DNA from: Nemertoderma westbladi
Lineage: Eukaryota; Xenacoelomorpha; Nemertodermatida; Nemertodermatidae
DNA length: 24,545 bases
Direction: 5' to 3'
Assembly (NCBI GenBank): GCA_032718475.1
Contig: JAUCBJ010001816.1
Location: forward strand, 1-24,545
Of the stretch, positions 1-9,191 are shown in pieces; the stretch's first letter is position 1; every line of letters begins with the position of its first letter. Both the position numbers and the translations under genes were made by a program. The notes beneath the pieces were generated by a model. It did not search any database. It was not told the DNA's origin and saw only the letters and a list, made by a program, of their open reading frames with translations.

Positions 1-925
1 TGTGTCCTTCATTGTTATCTCCCATAACATTCTCAATGTCTACAGCATGGGATGTAGGTTTTTTGTCCTGAAAGCGAACGCTTTTAGTCTTTTGTTTTTT
101 AATGCACGCTTTTCCTACATGACCTTTTATGTTGCAAAATGAGCAAACAATGTTAGGATTTAGTCGACAATGGTTTGATTTGTGTCCTTGTTTCCCACAC
201 CGATAACATGTTATAGAATATTGATTGTAATTTTCTGTAGATTTGTAAGGTTTATATCAAGGAGATCTTACCTTTGTATGGCGATATTTATCTTTCGGAA
301 ATCCTGAACTTTGTGTAGTGACGCGAAACGTGTCAAATTCTGGTTTCCTACCTGATTGTGCCACTTTATATGCCTCTTCATAATTTTTTGCTGTAACCAA
401 AGCTTCTGAAAATGAAATGTCTTTCGCGTGTATTAGTTCTGCTGCAACATGTTCGTCTCGTACCCCAGCAATTAGTTGTTCTCGTAAACGGTCATCTAAT
501 GCTTCTTGAAATTCGCAATTTCTTGAAATATTTCTTAGACGTTTGGCGAAATCCGTGATGTTTTCTCCCGATATCTGAGTCGCTTGTATGAATCGTTTTC
601 TTTCGACTTCTTTTGATTTACCTTTTCTGAAATATTTTGTAAGTGATTTTTCTAAATTTTCGAATAGTTCTTTAGAAATGTCTGCTGGAAACATCAAATC
701 AGATAGTAAATCTAAAGTTTGTAAACCACAATTGGCGATGAACATGTTTGTTTCAGCCTGTAATAGTTCGTTCGGTTCCATTAAATTTCCATCGGCTCTT
801 CTCCATGTAGTTGTACGTAGAATTGTATTGAACATTAATAGATAAGTGTCCCATCTATCTGAATCTGGATTAAATGCCTTGCAAATGTTTGTAAATTTAG
901 TTCCCATTGCAGGTGCGTTTGCCAT
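1..925 (-). pseudogene. gag polyprotein with two CCHC zinc knuckles; one in-frame TGA; partial
   Basis: Gag is the structural protein that assembles the retrotransposon particle and packages its RNA. The frame starts at a real ATG (925-923). Residues about 20-190 fit a retrotransposon gag core: a helical region with ITDFAKRLRNISRNCEF, then LDDRLREQLIAGV. An in-frame TGA lies at 259-257. The same frame then continues open to the window edge and encodes two zinc knuckles, C-YR-C-GKQG-H-KSNH-C and C-SF-C-NIKG-H-VGKA-C. Both are exact CX2CX4HX4C motifs. The TGA follows CCT, so a CGA arginine codon decayed by CpG deamination is the simplest explanation. Stop-codon readthrough is possible but unsupported. 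Only one lesion is visible, which suggests a fairly young copy. Confidence 0.8.
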
Positions 926-1066
926 TCTCGTAAGTTTGTACCGTAATTTGAGTTTGAGTTACACAATCACAATTAATTATCAAAGTTAATTTGATTTGTA
1001 AGATTTCAAATTGTAATTTGAAATTAAATTATGTAATTAATATATGTAAAATATGAATGTGAATCT

Positions 1067-1081
1067 GTACTCGCAGCGCCA
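1067..1081 (-). promoter_or_regulatory. primer-binding site of the LTR element
   Basis: On the minus strand TGGCGCTGCGAGTAC follows the LTR end after a single base. It begins with TGG, the complement of a tRNA CCA end. The implied tRNA acceptor 3' strand is consistent with a serine tRNA. The tRNA identity is inference and is not matched against a tRNA set. Confidence 0.55.
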
Positions 1082-1082
1082 A

Positions 1083-1228
1083 TGTTGGAGGGAAAGGTGT
1101 AAAGGTTCTGACAAACTGTTTTATTATCTTCTCTCTAGTGGTATATAAATGAAACTGTAAGTGAGATTAGTAGATATATTTACATGCGCCATCCTGCGGT
1201 TGATATTAGTATTTGTATTAGTCTAACA
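1083..1228 (-). repeat. inferred 5' LTR (146 bp)
   Basis: On the minus strand the segment runs from TGTTAGACTA to CCTCCAACA, with TGTT/AACA inverted ends. It contains a TATA-like TTTATATA and, about 20 bases later, an AATAAA in GATAATAAAAC. That is the promoter and polyadenylation layout of a compact LTR. The inner boundary is firm because the primer-binding site abuts it. The outer boundary rests only on the inverted TGTT. The second LTR is not in the window, so it cannot be confirmed here. Confidence 0.55.
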
Positions 1229-1419
1229 AATTGTCCAGGGGGCAATTGTCCAGGGGGCAATTGTCCTCGGAGGGTAATTATCCGAGGAGCAATAGTCCGG
1301 GGGGAATTGTCCGGGGGGCAATTGTCCATGGGGCAATTGTCCTCGGAGGGTAATTATCCGAGGGGCAATAGTCCGGGGGGAATTGTCCGGGGGGCAATTG
1401 TCCGGGGGGCAATTGTCCT
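1229..1419. repeat. GC-rich minisatellite, about 15-bp unit CAATTGTCCGGGGGG
   Basis: Variants of GGGGGCAATTGTCC repeat about ten times. Two interspersed blocks read TCCTCGGA-gggtaatta-TCCGAGGA (1264-1288, perfect 8-bp stem; second copy about 1340-1364, 7-bp stem). The array begins exactly at the inferred LTR edge. A + frame through it is open by chance and has no protein-like character. Confidence 0.85.
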
Positions 1420-1687
1420 GTCACGCAATCTAACTTTGATTGAACCCTAATAGGAAAAACAGAAAACGTGCCTCTATACCAATTTTTCCTCCCCCGCGCT
1501 CAATAGATTCCAATATCACGTTGTCTTTACTTCCACCTCCACCCCCATTCATGGGATACACCCACCCCTCCCCTCAACCAACCCAGGGCTAACACCTCAA
1601 TTTATTTTACCCTCCTCATTCCTCCGTAGACTGGGCCTACTGGTAAAAGTTACCGGTGGGCGATACACGCATTAGATACTTCTAATA
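1420..1687. other. no recognisable feature
   Basis: Mixed unique-looking sequence with C-rich stretches. No protein similarity or RNA motif is seen. Confidence 0.5.
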
Positions 1688-2600
1688 TCGGCATCCTGCA
1701 TTCCAGCTGCATTCTATATTTACATATATTCAGAATGCTGTGCCGGCTTGTCGAAAAAATTTCGACGCCACAACTTCATATCATTCCACGAGATTAAATA
1801 CATCATCAAGTTCAGTACCCATTAAGATGCGCCTCAAGAAAGTCATGGGCTGTCCAGTCCACCAGCCTTATTTACTCCATGAGACTCCATTTGACGCCAA
1901 GGCACAGTATTTTAAACTGGTTGGTCCTCACGACGAAAGCAATGTCCTGCAAAGTGGAGGCGTTCCGTTCAAGTGTCAAGCTAGGGGAGATTATTGGAAC
2001 ACCTCCAATGTTGTATAGAGTCTGATTGGAGATGTGTTCATTGTACTTGACACAATGAATCCGGCGCAGCATTCTTGTGAAAGTGCCATCCAGATATTTG
2101 ATATCCTCTGCAGTTAGAGCCCAGCATGGACTCCCGAGTACTGGTACTACTGCTGCCAAAAATAATCTAACCTTAAGGTTCCGTTTTTTCTATGGGACTT
2201 CCAAGTTATCAAGCTAGGGGAAACTACTGTAATGAAACACCTCCAAGGTTGTATAGAGTCTGATTGGAGATGTGTGATCATTGTTTTTAACACAATGAAC
2301 CCGGCGCAGATATTCTTGTGAAAGTGCCATCCAGAGATTAGGTGTCCTCAGCAGTTAGAGCCCAGCATGCATGAACTCAGAGCACTGGTACTACTGCTGC
2401 CAAAAATTATTGAACCTTAAGGTTCCCTATTATTCTATGGGACTTCCAAGTCCTCAAGCTAGGGGAGAAGGTAAGTAAAGGAAGGTAGGTAGGTAATGAA
2501 ACACCTCCAAGGTTGTATAGAGTCTGATTGGAGGTGTGATCATAGTACTTGACAAAATGAACCCAGCCAGCGTTCTTGTATAATAAGTACCATCCAGCGT
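1688..2600 (-). mobile_element. RTE-like non-LTR retrotransposon fragment, 3' part, with tandem triplication
   Basis: This segment aligns by eye to the larger copy at 9190-9700: shared GAATGCTGTGCCGGCTT, AAGAAAGTCATGGGCTGTCC and CAGTTAGAGCCCAGCATG. It encodes the broken C-terminal region of the reverse transcriptase protein on the minus strand (CWALTAED, RMLRRIHCVKYN). The part starting CAAGCTAGGGG occurs three times in tandem, at 1977, 2210 and 2455. The third copy is incomplete and carries a GGTA-rich insertion near 2470-2497. Frameshifts and stops make it non-coding. Confidence 0.85.
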
Positions 2601-3904
2601 CGCGGGATTTCGGCTTAGTGATGGAATGAGTTGCTGTTTCCTAGATACCGAGTGGGGGTGGTAATACAGTGAGATTGTATAATTACTGGTGGAAGGAGTC
2701 TTAAAAGCTTTGGATCTTTGCTAAAAACTCAACCTGGTTTGTCTTTATCTTCACATATAATGTTTTAATAACAGTATAAAAGTACGTAATAGACAGATAA
2801 CCAGTTTCATAAAATAACTGATAGCCGCAAAGTCCGGGATCATGTGAAGCGATGGTACCACATAAACTGAATAGCTAATATTCGGTCCTCTACCAACCAT
2901 AATAACTTCGAGCTCACTACCTCGTAATGATATCGTAAGATTATCAGCAACTAACGGTTTTAGGGTATAATACAATAACGCAATAATTTTTATTGTCTGT
3001 TTAAATCACTAATGATGTCCTTTATTTTTACTTTTTATGTCCTCCAGAAATTTACCGTTAGGTTACACAGAAAGCTGATCTAACCTGATTGGCCTATCTG
3101 GATATAGGCCTGTGATTGGTTCTGTACACCACTATTCTCATAAGAAGGGCAGCTTAGGTGTGTAGTTAATTGCTCTAAGTAATTGATTACTCTCTCTCTC
3201 TCCCAGCTGGACAATAACACAATAATTGCTGGTCACATATGGCTGCCCCGATATATCCTATGTACACTGGGAAGCAATATAATATATGCACAATACATTT
3301 ACTGGGTAACAGACGTTTCGGTTGAGACGTTTTGGCCTAGGATGTTTCGGCCCAATGAGTGAAATACAAGATTTGCTTGTCGGACGTTTTGGCCCAAAGA
3401 TTCACTTTACTCCCCTAATGTCTAATCCCCCTTTAAGTCTAATTTAAAGTTTAGTCTACGCAATGTAATATGTAGAAGATTATGCATAATACCCATAATA
3501 CCATTAATTATTTTAAATAGGACTAATGTTTAACCTCCAATCGCTATTATAAATAGATTACTCAGTAGTTATACTGGGTTTATTTTCAGTTTATTTTCTG
3601 GTATAAAAGAATAAGAATTGTAACCATACAAAATTATTGCGTGATATTGTTCTTCATACTGTAAATTTGTGCTATGTCCCCTTCGCGTTCAAGAGGTTCG
3701 AACATATGTGATAAGGAAGATATCACCTGTTCTAGAATTACTACCGGTATGTGAAATGCCAGTGTTAGTTTACAGTCTTCCAATCGTTAATAATGTCTTA
3801 TTGTTACAAAATTAAATCAATAACTTTATCATACTTCGATTGTTATGCTATTCTACTATTTTTTTTTAATATTATGTCCTCCTCGTCATCTCGTCTTACA
3901 AAGC
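2601..3904. other. long stretch without a gene
   Basis: AT-rich sequence with no convincing coding frame. It holds a short CT run near 3190 and four imperfect copies of GACGTTTTGGCC between about 3311 and 3400. I see no host exon and no complete transposon end. Confidence 0.5.
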
Positions 3905-4026
3905 AAAAATAATCACTTACACTTACAGTTACACTTACAATATGCTACAGTACTAAAGACTAATCATAACGGTGTAATGTGAAATATTAATAGTAGGCCT
4001 AAAGATTACTGCCGATTTGTAGCCCC

Positions 4027-6044
4027 TTAATTTTGAATTTTTTTAATCTCATTTGGTAACGAATTCCAATCCTTAATTGCAGTGAAATAGAACGTATCGG
4101 CTTCATAAGATTTACAATTTGGGACGTGAAAGTTGTGTAAGCTACTGCGGGTACTATAGCTAGGAATTTCGCTAATTTTTGAAAATTTATTTTGGAGGTA
4201 TTTTGGTGGTTTATTCTGATTAATTTTATGCACGTGATTCAATTTGAGTTGTCGAACTCTATTCTTTACATTTAGAAAGCCAGCATCAGAAAAATCGGAA
4301 TGATTTAAACTAGTCCTTGGGGTATATTTTTTAATGAAACGCACAACTGTATTTTGAGCCACCTGAAGTTTCGCTTTTAGCTTTTTGGTCAGCCATTCAT
4401 ACCATGAGGAACATGCGTAATCTAGGTGACACTGAATCAATGCTGAACATAGCAATTTTCTAGCATCCGTATTTAAGCACCTGTGATGACGGTATAAAAA
4501 TTGTAGCCTACCATTTACTTTGGACAAAGTATTTTTTACAATAGTTTCACCCGATAGGTCGCCATCTATTTTAACACCCAGATATTTTATTTTGTCAGTA
4601 GCCTTCATTTTTTTATCTTTACAGGAGATTTCAAATTTCTTAACTTTTCTTAATTTTTTCTTGGAACCAAATAAAATACATTCTGTTTTACCCCAATGAA
4701 TGGACAGTTTATTGTCAACAAGCCAATCATTACAGGAATCTAGAACTTTACTTAATGTAGTTGAAATTTGGTTTGGATCGCGGTGTGAGAAAATAATTGT
4801 GCTGTAATCACCGTAAAGTATTAGCTTACATTCTGGACTAATTGATAAAACCATGTCATTGACGTAACAGAGGAATAATAGTGGACCCAAAATACTACCC
4901 GCACTTAACAGTTAGTAATTCAGACTGAGATTTGTCGACCTTTACTACTTGCCCCCTGTCTCTTAGGTATGACCTGAACCATTCTATAGAACCCGCTCCT
5001 ACCCCCATTAGTTCGACCTTATCACACAGAATCCCATGGTCAACTGTGTCAAATGCTTTTTGAAGGTCTAGCATTACCATGTCAGTATATAGACCCCTAG
5101 AGTTATTACTACGTATTAAATCTGTTATGTTAATTAAACAAGTGTCGGTTGAATACGATTTTCGAAAACCAGATTGATGTTCATACAGTATATGATGAAT
5201 ATACAGATCATGTTTTTCTAAATATGTTTCTAGTTGAAAATAAACAGCCCGTTCTAAAATTTTTGAAATTATGCTCAGAATACTAACAGGTCTGTAATTA
5301 CCAGGATCCAATTTACTATTATTTTTGTACAGTGGAATTAATCTAGCAACCTTTTAAGTTCATCTGGAACAACATTTTCCGTGATAGACAGATTGATTAA
5401 GTATTTGATTGGAATTTGGAGAATCTCAGCACCGTCTTTAATAAAACATGCTGGAATCTGGTCTAGACCTGTGCTTTTATCAGCCGAGAGGCTTACTAAC
5501 TGCTTAAAAGTACAAAATTTTCTGATACCGTTTTTATGAATAATTTTGGATTATCTGAACATTTGTTGGAATAAAAATTGTTTATGATCTCGGAATCTAT
5601 GGAGAATTTCTTTTTTGCAACTGATAACTTTTCTACTAGCTTGTTCGCTACATTTACATAAAATTCATTGAAAATATTTGAGATAGATTTCGAGTCATGT
5701 ACAAGTTCCCCGTACACTTCAAGAACAATATTGGCGTGAGATTTTGCGTTTTTGTACCCTAGGGATTTCAGGGTACCCCAGAGATTTTTTGGTTTATGTT
5801 TATTTTCTTCGATTTTATTCAGTACATTATTCTGATTTAGCAGACCTAATATAATAACCCTCTGTACCTTGTTTCTTAGGTTATAGAATTTTCTATAGTC
5901 GGACCCGATCCTATGTTCCCTGAATTTGTACAAGGCTGTAACCCTCTGTCTAATAAACTCTAGAATTTCTGCTGTCATCCGTGGTTCTGTACGCTGTTTT
6001 AAGCAGACTTCCTTTATCGGAGCTAGTTTGTTTAAAACACCCAT
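4027..6044 (-). pseudogene. CR1-like reverse transcriptase with linker (broken)
   Basis: The enzyme would copy the element's RNA at a nicked target. From 6044 to about 5496 runs the linker after the endonuclease (LNKLAPIKEV near its start). Then come DKSTGLD (about 5480), NYRPVSILSIISKILER (from 5311), SGFRKSYSTDTCL, DLQKAFDTVDH and GSILGPLLF, followed by the catalytic box and NDWLVDNKLS. The C-terminal part ends at 4027 with typical WNSLPNEIK residues. Breaks are visible near 5495 and 5340. At 4890-4895 a small deletion removes the few residues normally before GSILGPLL and shifts the frame. The catalytic F/Y-A-D-D box reads YGDY, so this copy would be inactive even with its frame intact. Confidence 0.85.
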
Positions 6045-6061
6045 AAAGATTTCGCTAAAAT

Positions 6062-6850
6062 TTATAAAAGCTTGGTTAACGTCTGAAGTAGTGAACCATT
6101 TGTCCCAGTTAGCACTTTTAATAAATCAATAAATTTTACCTTACTGTAATTTTTTAATGACCTAATTTTGATAGTTTTGTTAGCCCCATAAAAAGCGCGA
6201 GTTACTTTCCTTGTGCAAAAAACCATAAAATGGTCGCTGATCCCAACTGGAAGGACTCCAGATTGAGTCAAGTTCTCTGGTTATTACATAAAATATGATC
6301 AATTAGTGTTGATGACGTTTTGGTGATACTTAATAATTTTTAATTCCTTAATAATTTGTTTAAAACTGAAAAGATTTAAAATACTATTATAAGATTTAAA
6401 TAGGCCGTGTGCCTTCTGAAAACAGCAAATGTTAAAATCCCCTAAGATATAAATTTCACAGTCTGTTTGTAACTTAGTTAAAATATTTTCCTCAAAATTT
6501 TGCAAAAACTGCAAAAACTTGGTGCCCTATAAACTGAGCCTATAAAAAATTGGTTTTGTTTTTGGAAGGAGAAGTTCTATAAACAGCACTTCTTCTGTAG
6601 TTTCCAAGTCGTACCTTCGTGTAAAAGCCAGGTCAGACCGGACATATATACAAACTCCACCTCCTTCCCTATTCCTATCCTTACGTATAACTACATAATT
6701 ATCTAGGTGTATCTCCCCATCACAAATAGTTTCATCAAACCAGGTTTCCGAAATACAAAGAACAGCCGCATTTGTGATTAGAACAAAATGTTTGAGCTGG
6801 GATAATTTTGGAAAAACTGATCGGGCATTAAGACCAAAGAAATGTAAACT
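6062..6850 (-). pseudogene. APE-type endonuclease domain of the CR1-like element (broken)
   Basis: The domain nicks target DNA to prime reverse transcription. Recognisable motifs in order are FGLNARSV at the start, ISETWFDETI, RKDRNREGGGVCIYVRSD, VYRAPS (reached only after a frame change near 6550), LGDFNI, STLIDHIL (again in another frame near 6300) and ISDHF near the end. These are the conserved blocks of exonuclease-endonuclease-phosphatase family nucleases in LINEs. At least three frame changes separate them. Each block is well preserved, so the decay is mainly by small indels rather than substitutions. Confidence 0.85.
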
Positions 6851-6858
6851 TTTTTTGG

Positions 6859-6925
6859 AAAAGGTTTTGTAAAAAGGTTTTGTAAAAAGGTTTTGTAAAA
6901 AGGTTTTGTAAAAAGGTTTTGTAAA
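6859..6925 (-). repeat. five copies of a 13-bp tandem repeat inside the CR1-like element
   Basis: GGTTTTGT recurs at 6863, 6876, 6889, 6902 and 6915, so the period is exactly 13 bp (unit AAAAAGGTTTTGT on the + strand). It lies between the PHD finger and the endonuclease. Because 13 is not a multiple of 3, each added copy rotates the reading frame. Confidence 0.95.
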
Positions 6926-7240
6926 TGTCGAAGTCAACCTCGGTTGGAAGTGGTTGGGTAATTGGTGGTTCGTTATCGGAGTCGGGTGAATCAAAAAAAT
7001 CAGACCTACGGTAACACTTAAGATGAGTCAGTACGAAACAGTTGGTACAGCGGAGGACCTTACTCCTGGAATTCGTACCGCGGTCGCAGATAGCGCAGGG
7101 GAACTTGGGGTGTCGTCGTGGAGGAATCGGAGGAGATCTTGTTGGAGCAGCCGGAGGAGGAGAAGGAGGAGAAATGAAGGTAGTCGTTTGGATGGTCGGA
7201 GCAGCTAAATGGCTGGTTGGAGCTGTAGAAGCAAGCTGTA
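6926..7240 (-). pseudogene. PHD-like zinc finger region of the CR1-like element
   Basis: The minus-strand frame encodes a proline-rich stretch (PPSPPPAAPTRSPPIPPRR) and then a cysteine/histidine cluster: C-AI-C, later C-TN-C, then H-LK-C. This pattern is PHD-finger-like (CX2C ... CX2CX4HX2C). Some CR1-group elements carry such fingers ahead of the endonuclease. The frame is open from about 7253 but its first residues lie in the neighbouring RTE-like sequence, so the natural start is missing. It is separated from the endonuclease by the 13-bp repeat array and lies in a different frame. Confidence 0.7.
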
Positions 7241-7563
7241 GTACTATAAGCAACCTGTTCCAATGAGTAGAAGAGCATTTTCACTCCCTCTAGTGATTCT
7301 ACCAGTACCCCTAAGTCATCAGCAAAGTCTAGATCAGTTAGGTACTTTGCTGGATTTCCTAGATTTCTTAGAAGTCAACAAAGATAATAGCCAGTTGTCT
7401 GTCTTTCTTTGTTGATAAATCCCCGATTATACTTCTAAGCGCCAGAATAGGCTCCATGGTCCCACGACCTTTACAGAACCCATTCTGAAGTCTCTCAATG
7501 GGATCCCTGATGAGATTTTAGAATTATATTGTATAGCTTTGCAGCAATCGAGATCAACGAGAT
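7241..7563 (-). mobile_element. RTE-like fragment, internal part, with internal deletion
   Basis: It aligns to 9925-10540 of the larger copy (shared AAGTCATCAGCAAAGTCTAG and GGCTCCATGGTCCCACGACC). At about 7363-7372 the match jumps, skipping roughly 290 bases present in the larger copy that include the catalytic block. It is collinear and co-oriented with the 1688-2600 fragment and may be the other half of one old insertion. Confidence 0.8.
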
Positions 7564-7593
7564 AATGAGTTAGATAACGCATTGGGTAAGTAG

Positions 7594-8284
7594 TGGGGAT
7601 GTGGCGAATGTCCGCATCCGCATCCGCATCCGCGGATATCCGCATGATTTTTCGCATCCGCATTCGCATCTGCATCCGCACCCATGGCATGCGGATGTTA
7701 CATACACTATTCAAGCATCCTGTCTGAAGGCCAAGCAACCACTCAATTAAATTTTCAATATTAAGTACTTTTTCCCTTATGAAATTTTTTTATTTTATCT
7801 TAAAATTATCAAAGTATAATATATCAAAATGTCAAAACTGACATCGGAAATGAGATCGCCGACCTGGTAAACCCCCATAGGCATATTTTGGTGAGGTTAA
7901 ATGATTTTGTTTATTTTTTGACCGACAAACAGACAGACAAAAAGACAGTTTCTGTAAGAGGAGCAACCTTAGATGTTCGATTTTATGTGTACCAATGTGT
8001 GTACACGTACATTGTTGTACACTATATACAGTATACACTAACATTCGACGGAAACATTATAAAAAATGTTTGTTGTATTATTGTTTAGTTATATTATGTC
8101 CCATTCTGTTCTATAATCTTAGACTCTTGTTAGTTTATTAATATAAGATTAAAATATAATATTAAAATGCTGGTATATCCTTGATGTAAAAGGGAGACCA
8201 GGCAAAAATATATATGTTTTAATAGAAATCCGCATCCGCATCCGCATCCGTGGATGTAAAAATATGACATTCGCAACATCGCTA
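7594..8284. mobile_element. hAT-type non-autonomous DNA transposon (MITE), 691 bp
   Basis: The terminal inverted repeats are TGGGGATGTGGCGAATGTC on the left and, read inward, TAGCGATGTTGCGAATGTC on the right: 19 bp with three differences. The element is flanked by a perfect 8-bp target duplication GTAAGTAG (7586-7593 and 8285-8292). An 8-bp duplication and TAGNG-type ends are hallmarks of the hAT superfamily. Hexamer arrays of CCGCAT lie just inside both ends (about 7612-7680 and 8228-8250), like the subterminal repeats transposases bind. No transposase frame is present, so mobility would depend on a transposase supplied elsewhere. Confidence 0.85.
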
Positions 8285-8292
8285 GTAAGTAG

Positions 8293-8601
8293 TGGGTTAT
8301 GCTTGGTTTTTTGGACCGTGTTGGCCAGGTAGAAACCATAATTAAAATTGTCATGGAATCCTAATTCTAGGTCAACATGTAAACAATTAGCGGAATTTCA
8401 GAAATGATGAACATAGGCCCAAAGGGCCTGTGGCTTGCTTGCTGATCAAAGCGAGAAAAGCCATTAGAACCAATATTATATATGGAAAATGAATATAGTG
8501 AGAGAGGTTGAGTGTATATGTGACGTTTTTTGTACATTACAGGCAATAAACAATCATTTGTAAGACAGATCAACTTTTTTAGATTTTTCATTTATTTCTA
8601 G
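8293..8601. other. intron sequence upstream of the lectin exon
   Basis: No gene or clear repeat is seen. The 3' end TTCATTTATTTCTAG is a pyrimidine-containing splice acceptor for the exon at 8602. Confidence 0.6.
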
Positions 8602-8840
8602 GCAACTTAGCACAAGGACAACCAACATCTAGCAGTTCTATCTATTCATTCCCATCATCGAACATGGTAGACGGTAATGCCAACTCGAACTGGTACGCTT
8701 CGAGCTGTTTCGCTACAAAGGAGTGGCCTTTGCCCCAGGAGTGGTGGTGGGTAGATATAGGTTATGACGACCTCACCATTGGTTTGGTTAAAATCTACAA
8801 TCGACAGGATTGCTGTGGCGGCCGTATCATTGGCTCAAGG
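8602..8840 (+). CDS. F-type lectin (fucolectin-like) domain, N-terminal half exon
   Basis: F-type lectins bind fucose-containing glycans and in invertebrates are usually secreted recognition proteins. The exon starts after the acceptor TTTCTAG and ends at the donor AGG|GTAAAT. Its 239 bases give a phase-1 entry and a phase-0 exit, 79 complete codons. Hallmarks are NLAQGQPTSSSS at the start, MVDGN, SCFATKE, a tryptophan-rich WWWVDIG strand and VKIYNRQDCCGGR. The last contains the family motif R-x-D-x4-R with the vicinal CC disulfide. The usual ligand histidine, in a C-x-H-T context, appears to be alanine here (C-F-A-T), with extra residues before WWW. A signal-peptide exon must lie upstream but I could not find it. 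Confidence 0.9.
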
Positions 8841-8967
8841 GTAAATATTTGAAATGCTTTAATAATTACAGTATATTCGAGTTGCCAGTACTCTTTGGGG
8901 ACAATTCATTCACATTTGTTGTGTAATAAATTGTGGGGCGAGTTAAAACTGCGAGCCATCAACGAAC

Positions 8968-9045
8968 TGTTATAATTATAATAATAATAACAATAATAAT
9001 ATTAATAAAAATCATATAATATAATAATAATAAGTAATAATAACA
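8968..9045. repeat. AT-rich TAA-type microsatellite
   Basis: Interrupted runs of AATAATA and TAATAATAA between the lectin exon and the antisense retroelement. Confidence 0.85.
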
Positions 9046-9154
9046 CAAATGGGGTCTTCATGCAGCAAAAGCTGCAAGCCATCTTAGCGAACAATTATAA
9101 TGTTACTATGGCTAGTTATACTGTATCTTGGCTTCCGACAATTATGGCTTCCAA

Positions 9155-9191
9155 CACACACACACTGATACACCCACTACTACTACTACTA
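9155..9191. repeat. CA and CTA short repeats at the 3' end of the RTE-like element
   Basis: ACACACACAC is followed by five CTA units next to the point where similarity to the 1688-2600 copy begins. On the minus strand this would be a short simple-repeat 3' tail, common in RTE-group elements. Confidence 0.6.

Larger units (their letters stand above)
1..1228 (-). mobile_element. Ty3/gypsy-type LTR retrotransposon, 5' part (Mag-like)
   Basis: Read on the minus strand, the order is LTR (1228-1083), a one-base spacer, a primer-binding site (1081-1067), an untranslated leader, then gag (925 down to the window edge). This is the standard 5' end of an LTR retrotransposon. Protease, reverse transcriptase, integrase and the second LTR would lie left of position 1 and are not visible. 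The double zinc knuckle, the very short LTR and the possible tRNA-Ser primer are reminiscent of the Mag lineage, which is common in echinoderms. That lineage call is inference. Confidence 0.7.
3905..7240 (-). mobile_element. CR1-like non-LTR retrotransposon, decayed, 5'-truncated
   Basis: On the minus strand the order is proline-rich leader, PHD-like zinc finger, APE-type endonuclease, linker, reverse transcriptase, then a short 3' tail. This domain order fits the CR1/L2/Daphne group of LINEs. The 3' end is probably near 3945-3905, where TGTAAGTGTAA-type repeats occur, a simple tail as in CR1-group elements. The 5' side meets RTE-like sequence at about 7240. Several frameshifts break the reading frame, so this copy cannot make a complete protein. 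The exact clade is not decided here. Confidence 0.85.

Noticed and set aside
588-845. 85-codon + frame
   Set aside because: It is the antisense shadow of the gag gene.
1184-1450. 88-codon + frame rich in glycine and proline
   Set aside because: It is the translation of the GC-rich minisatellite and runs in from the inferred LTR.
7023-7266. Overlapping + frames rich in arginine and glycine
   Set aside because: They are the complement of the proline-rich leader of the CR1-like element.
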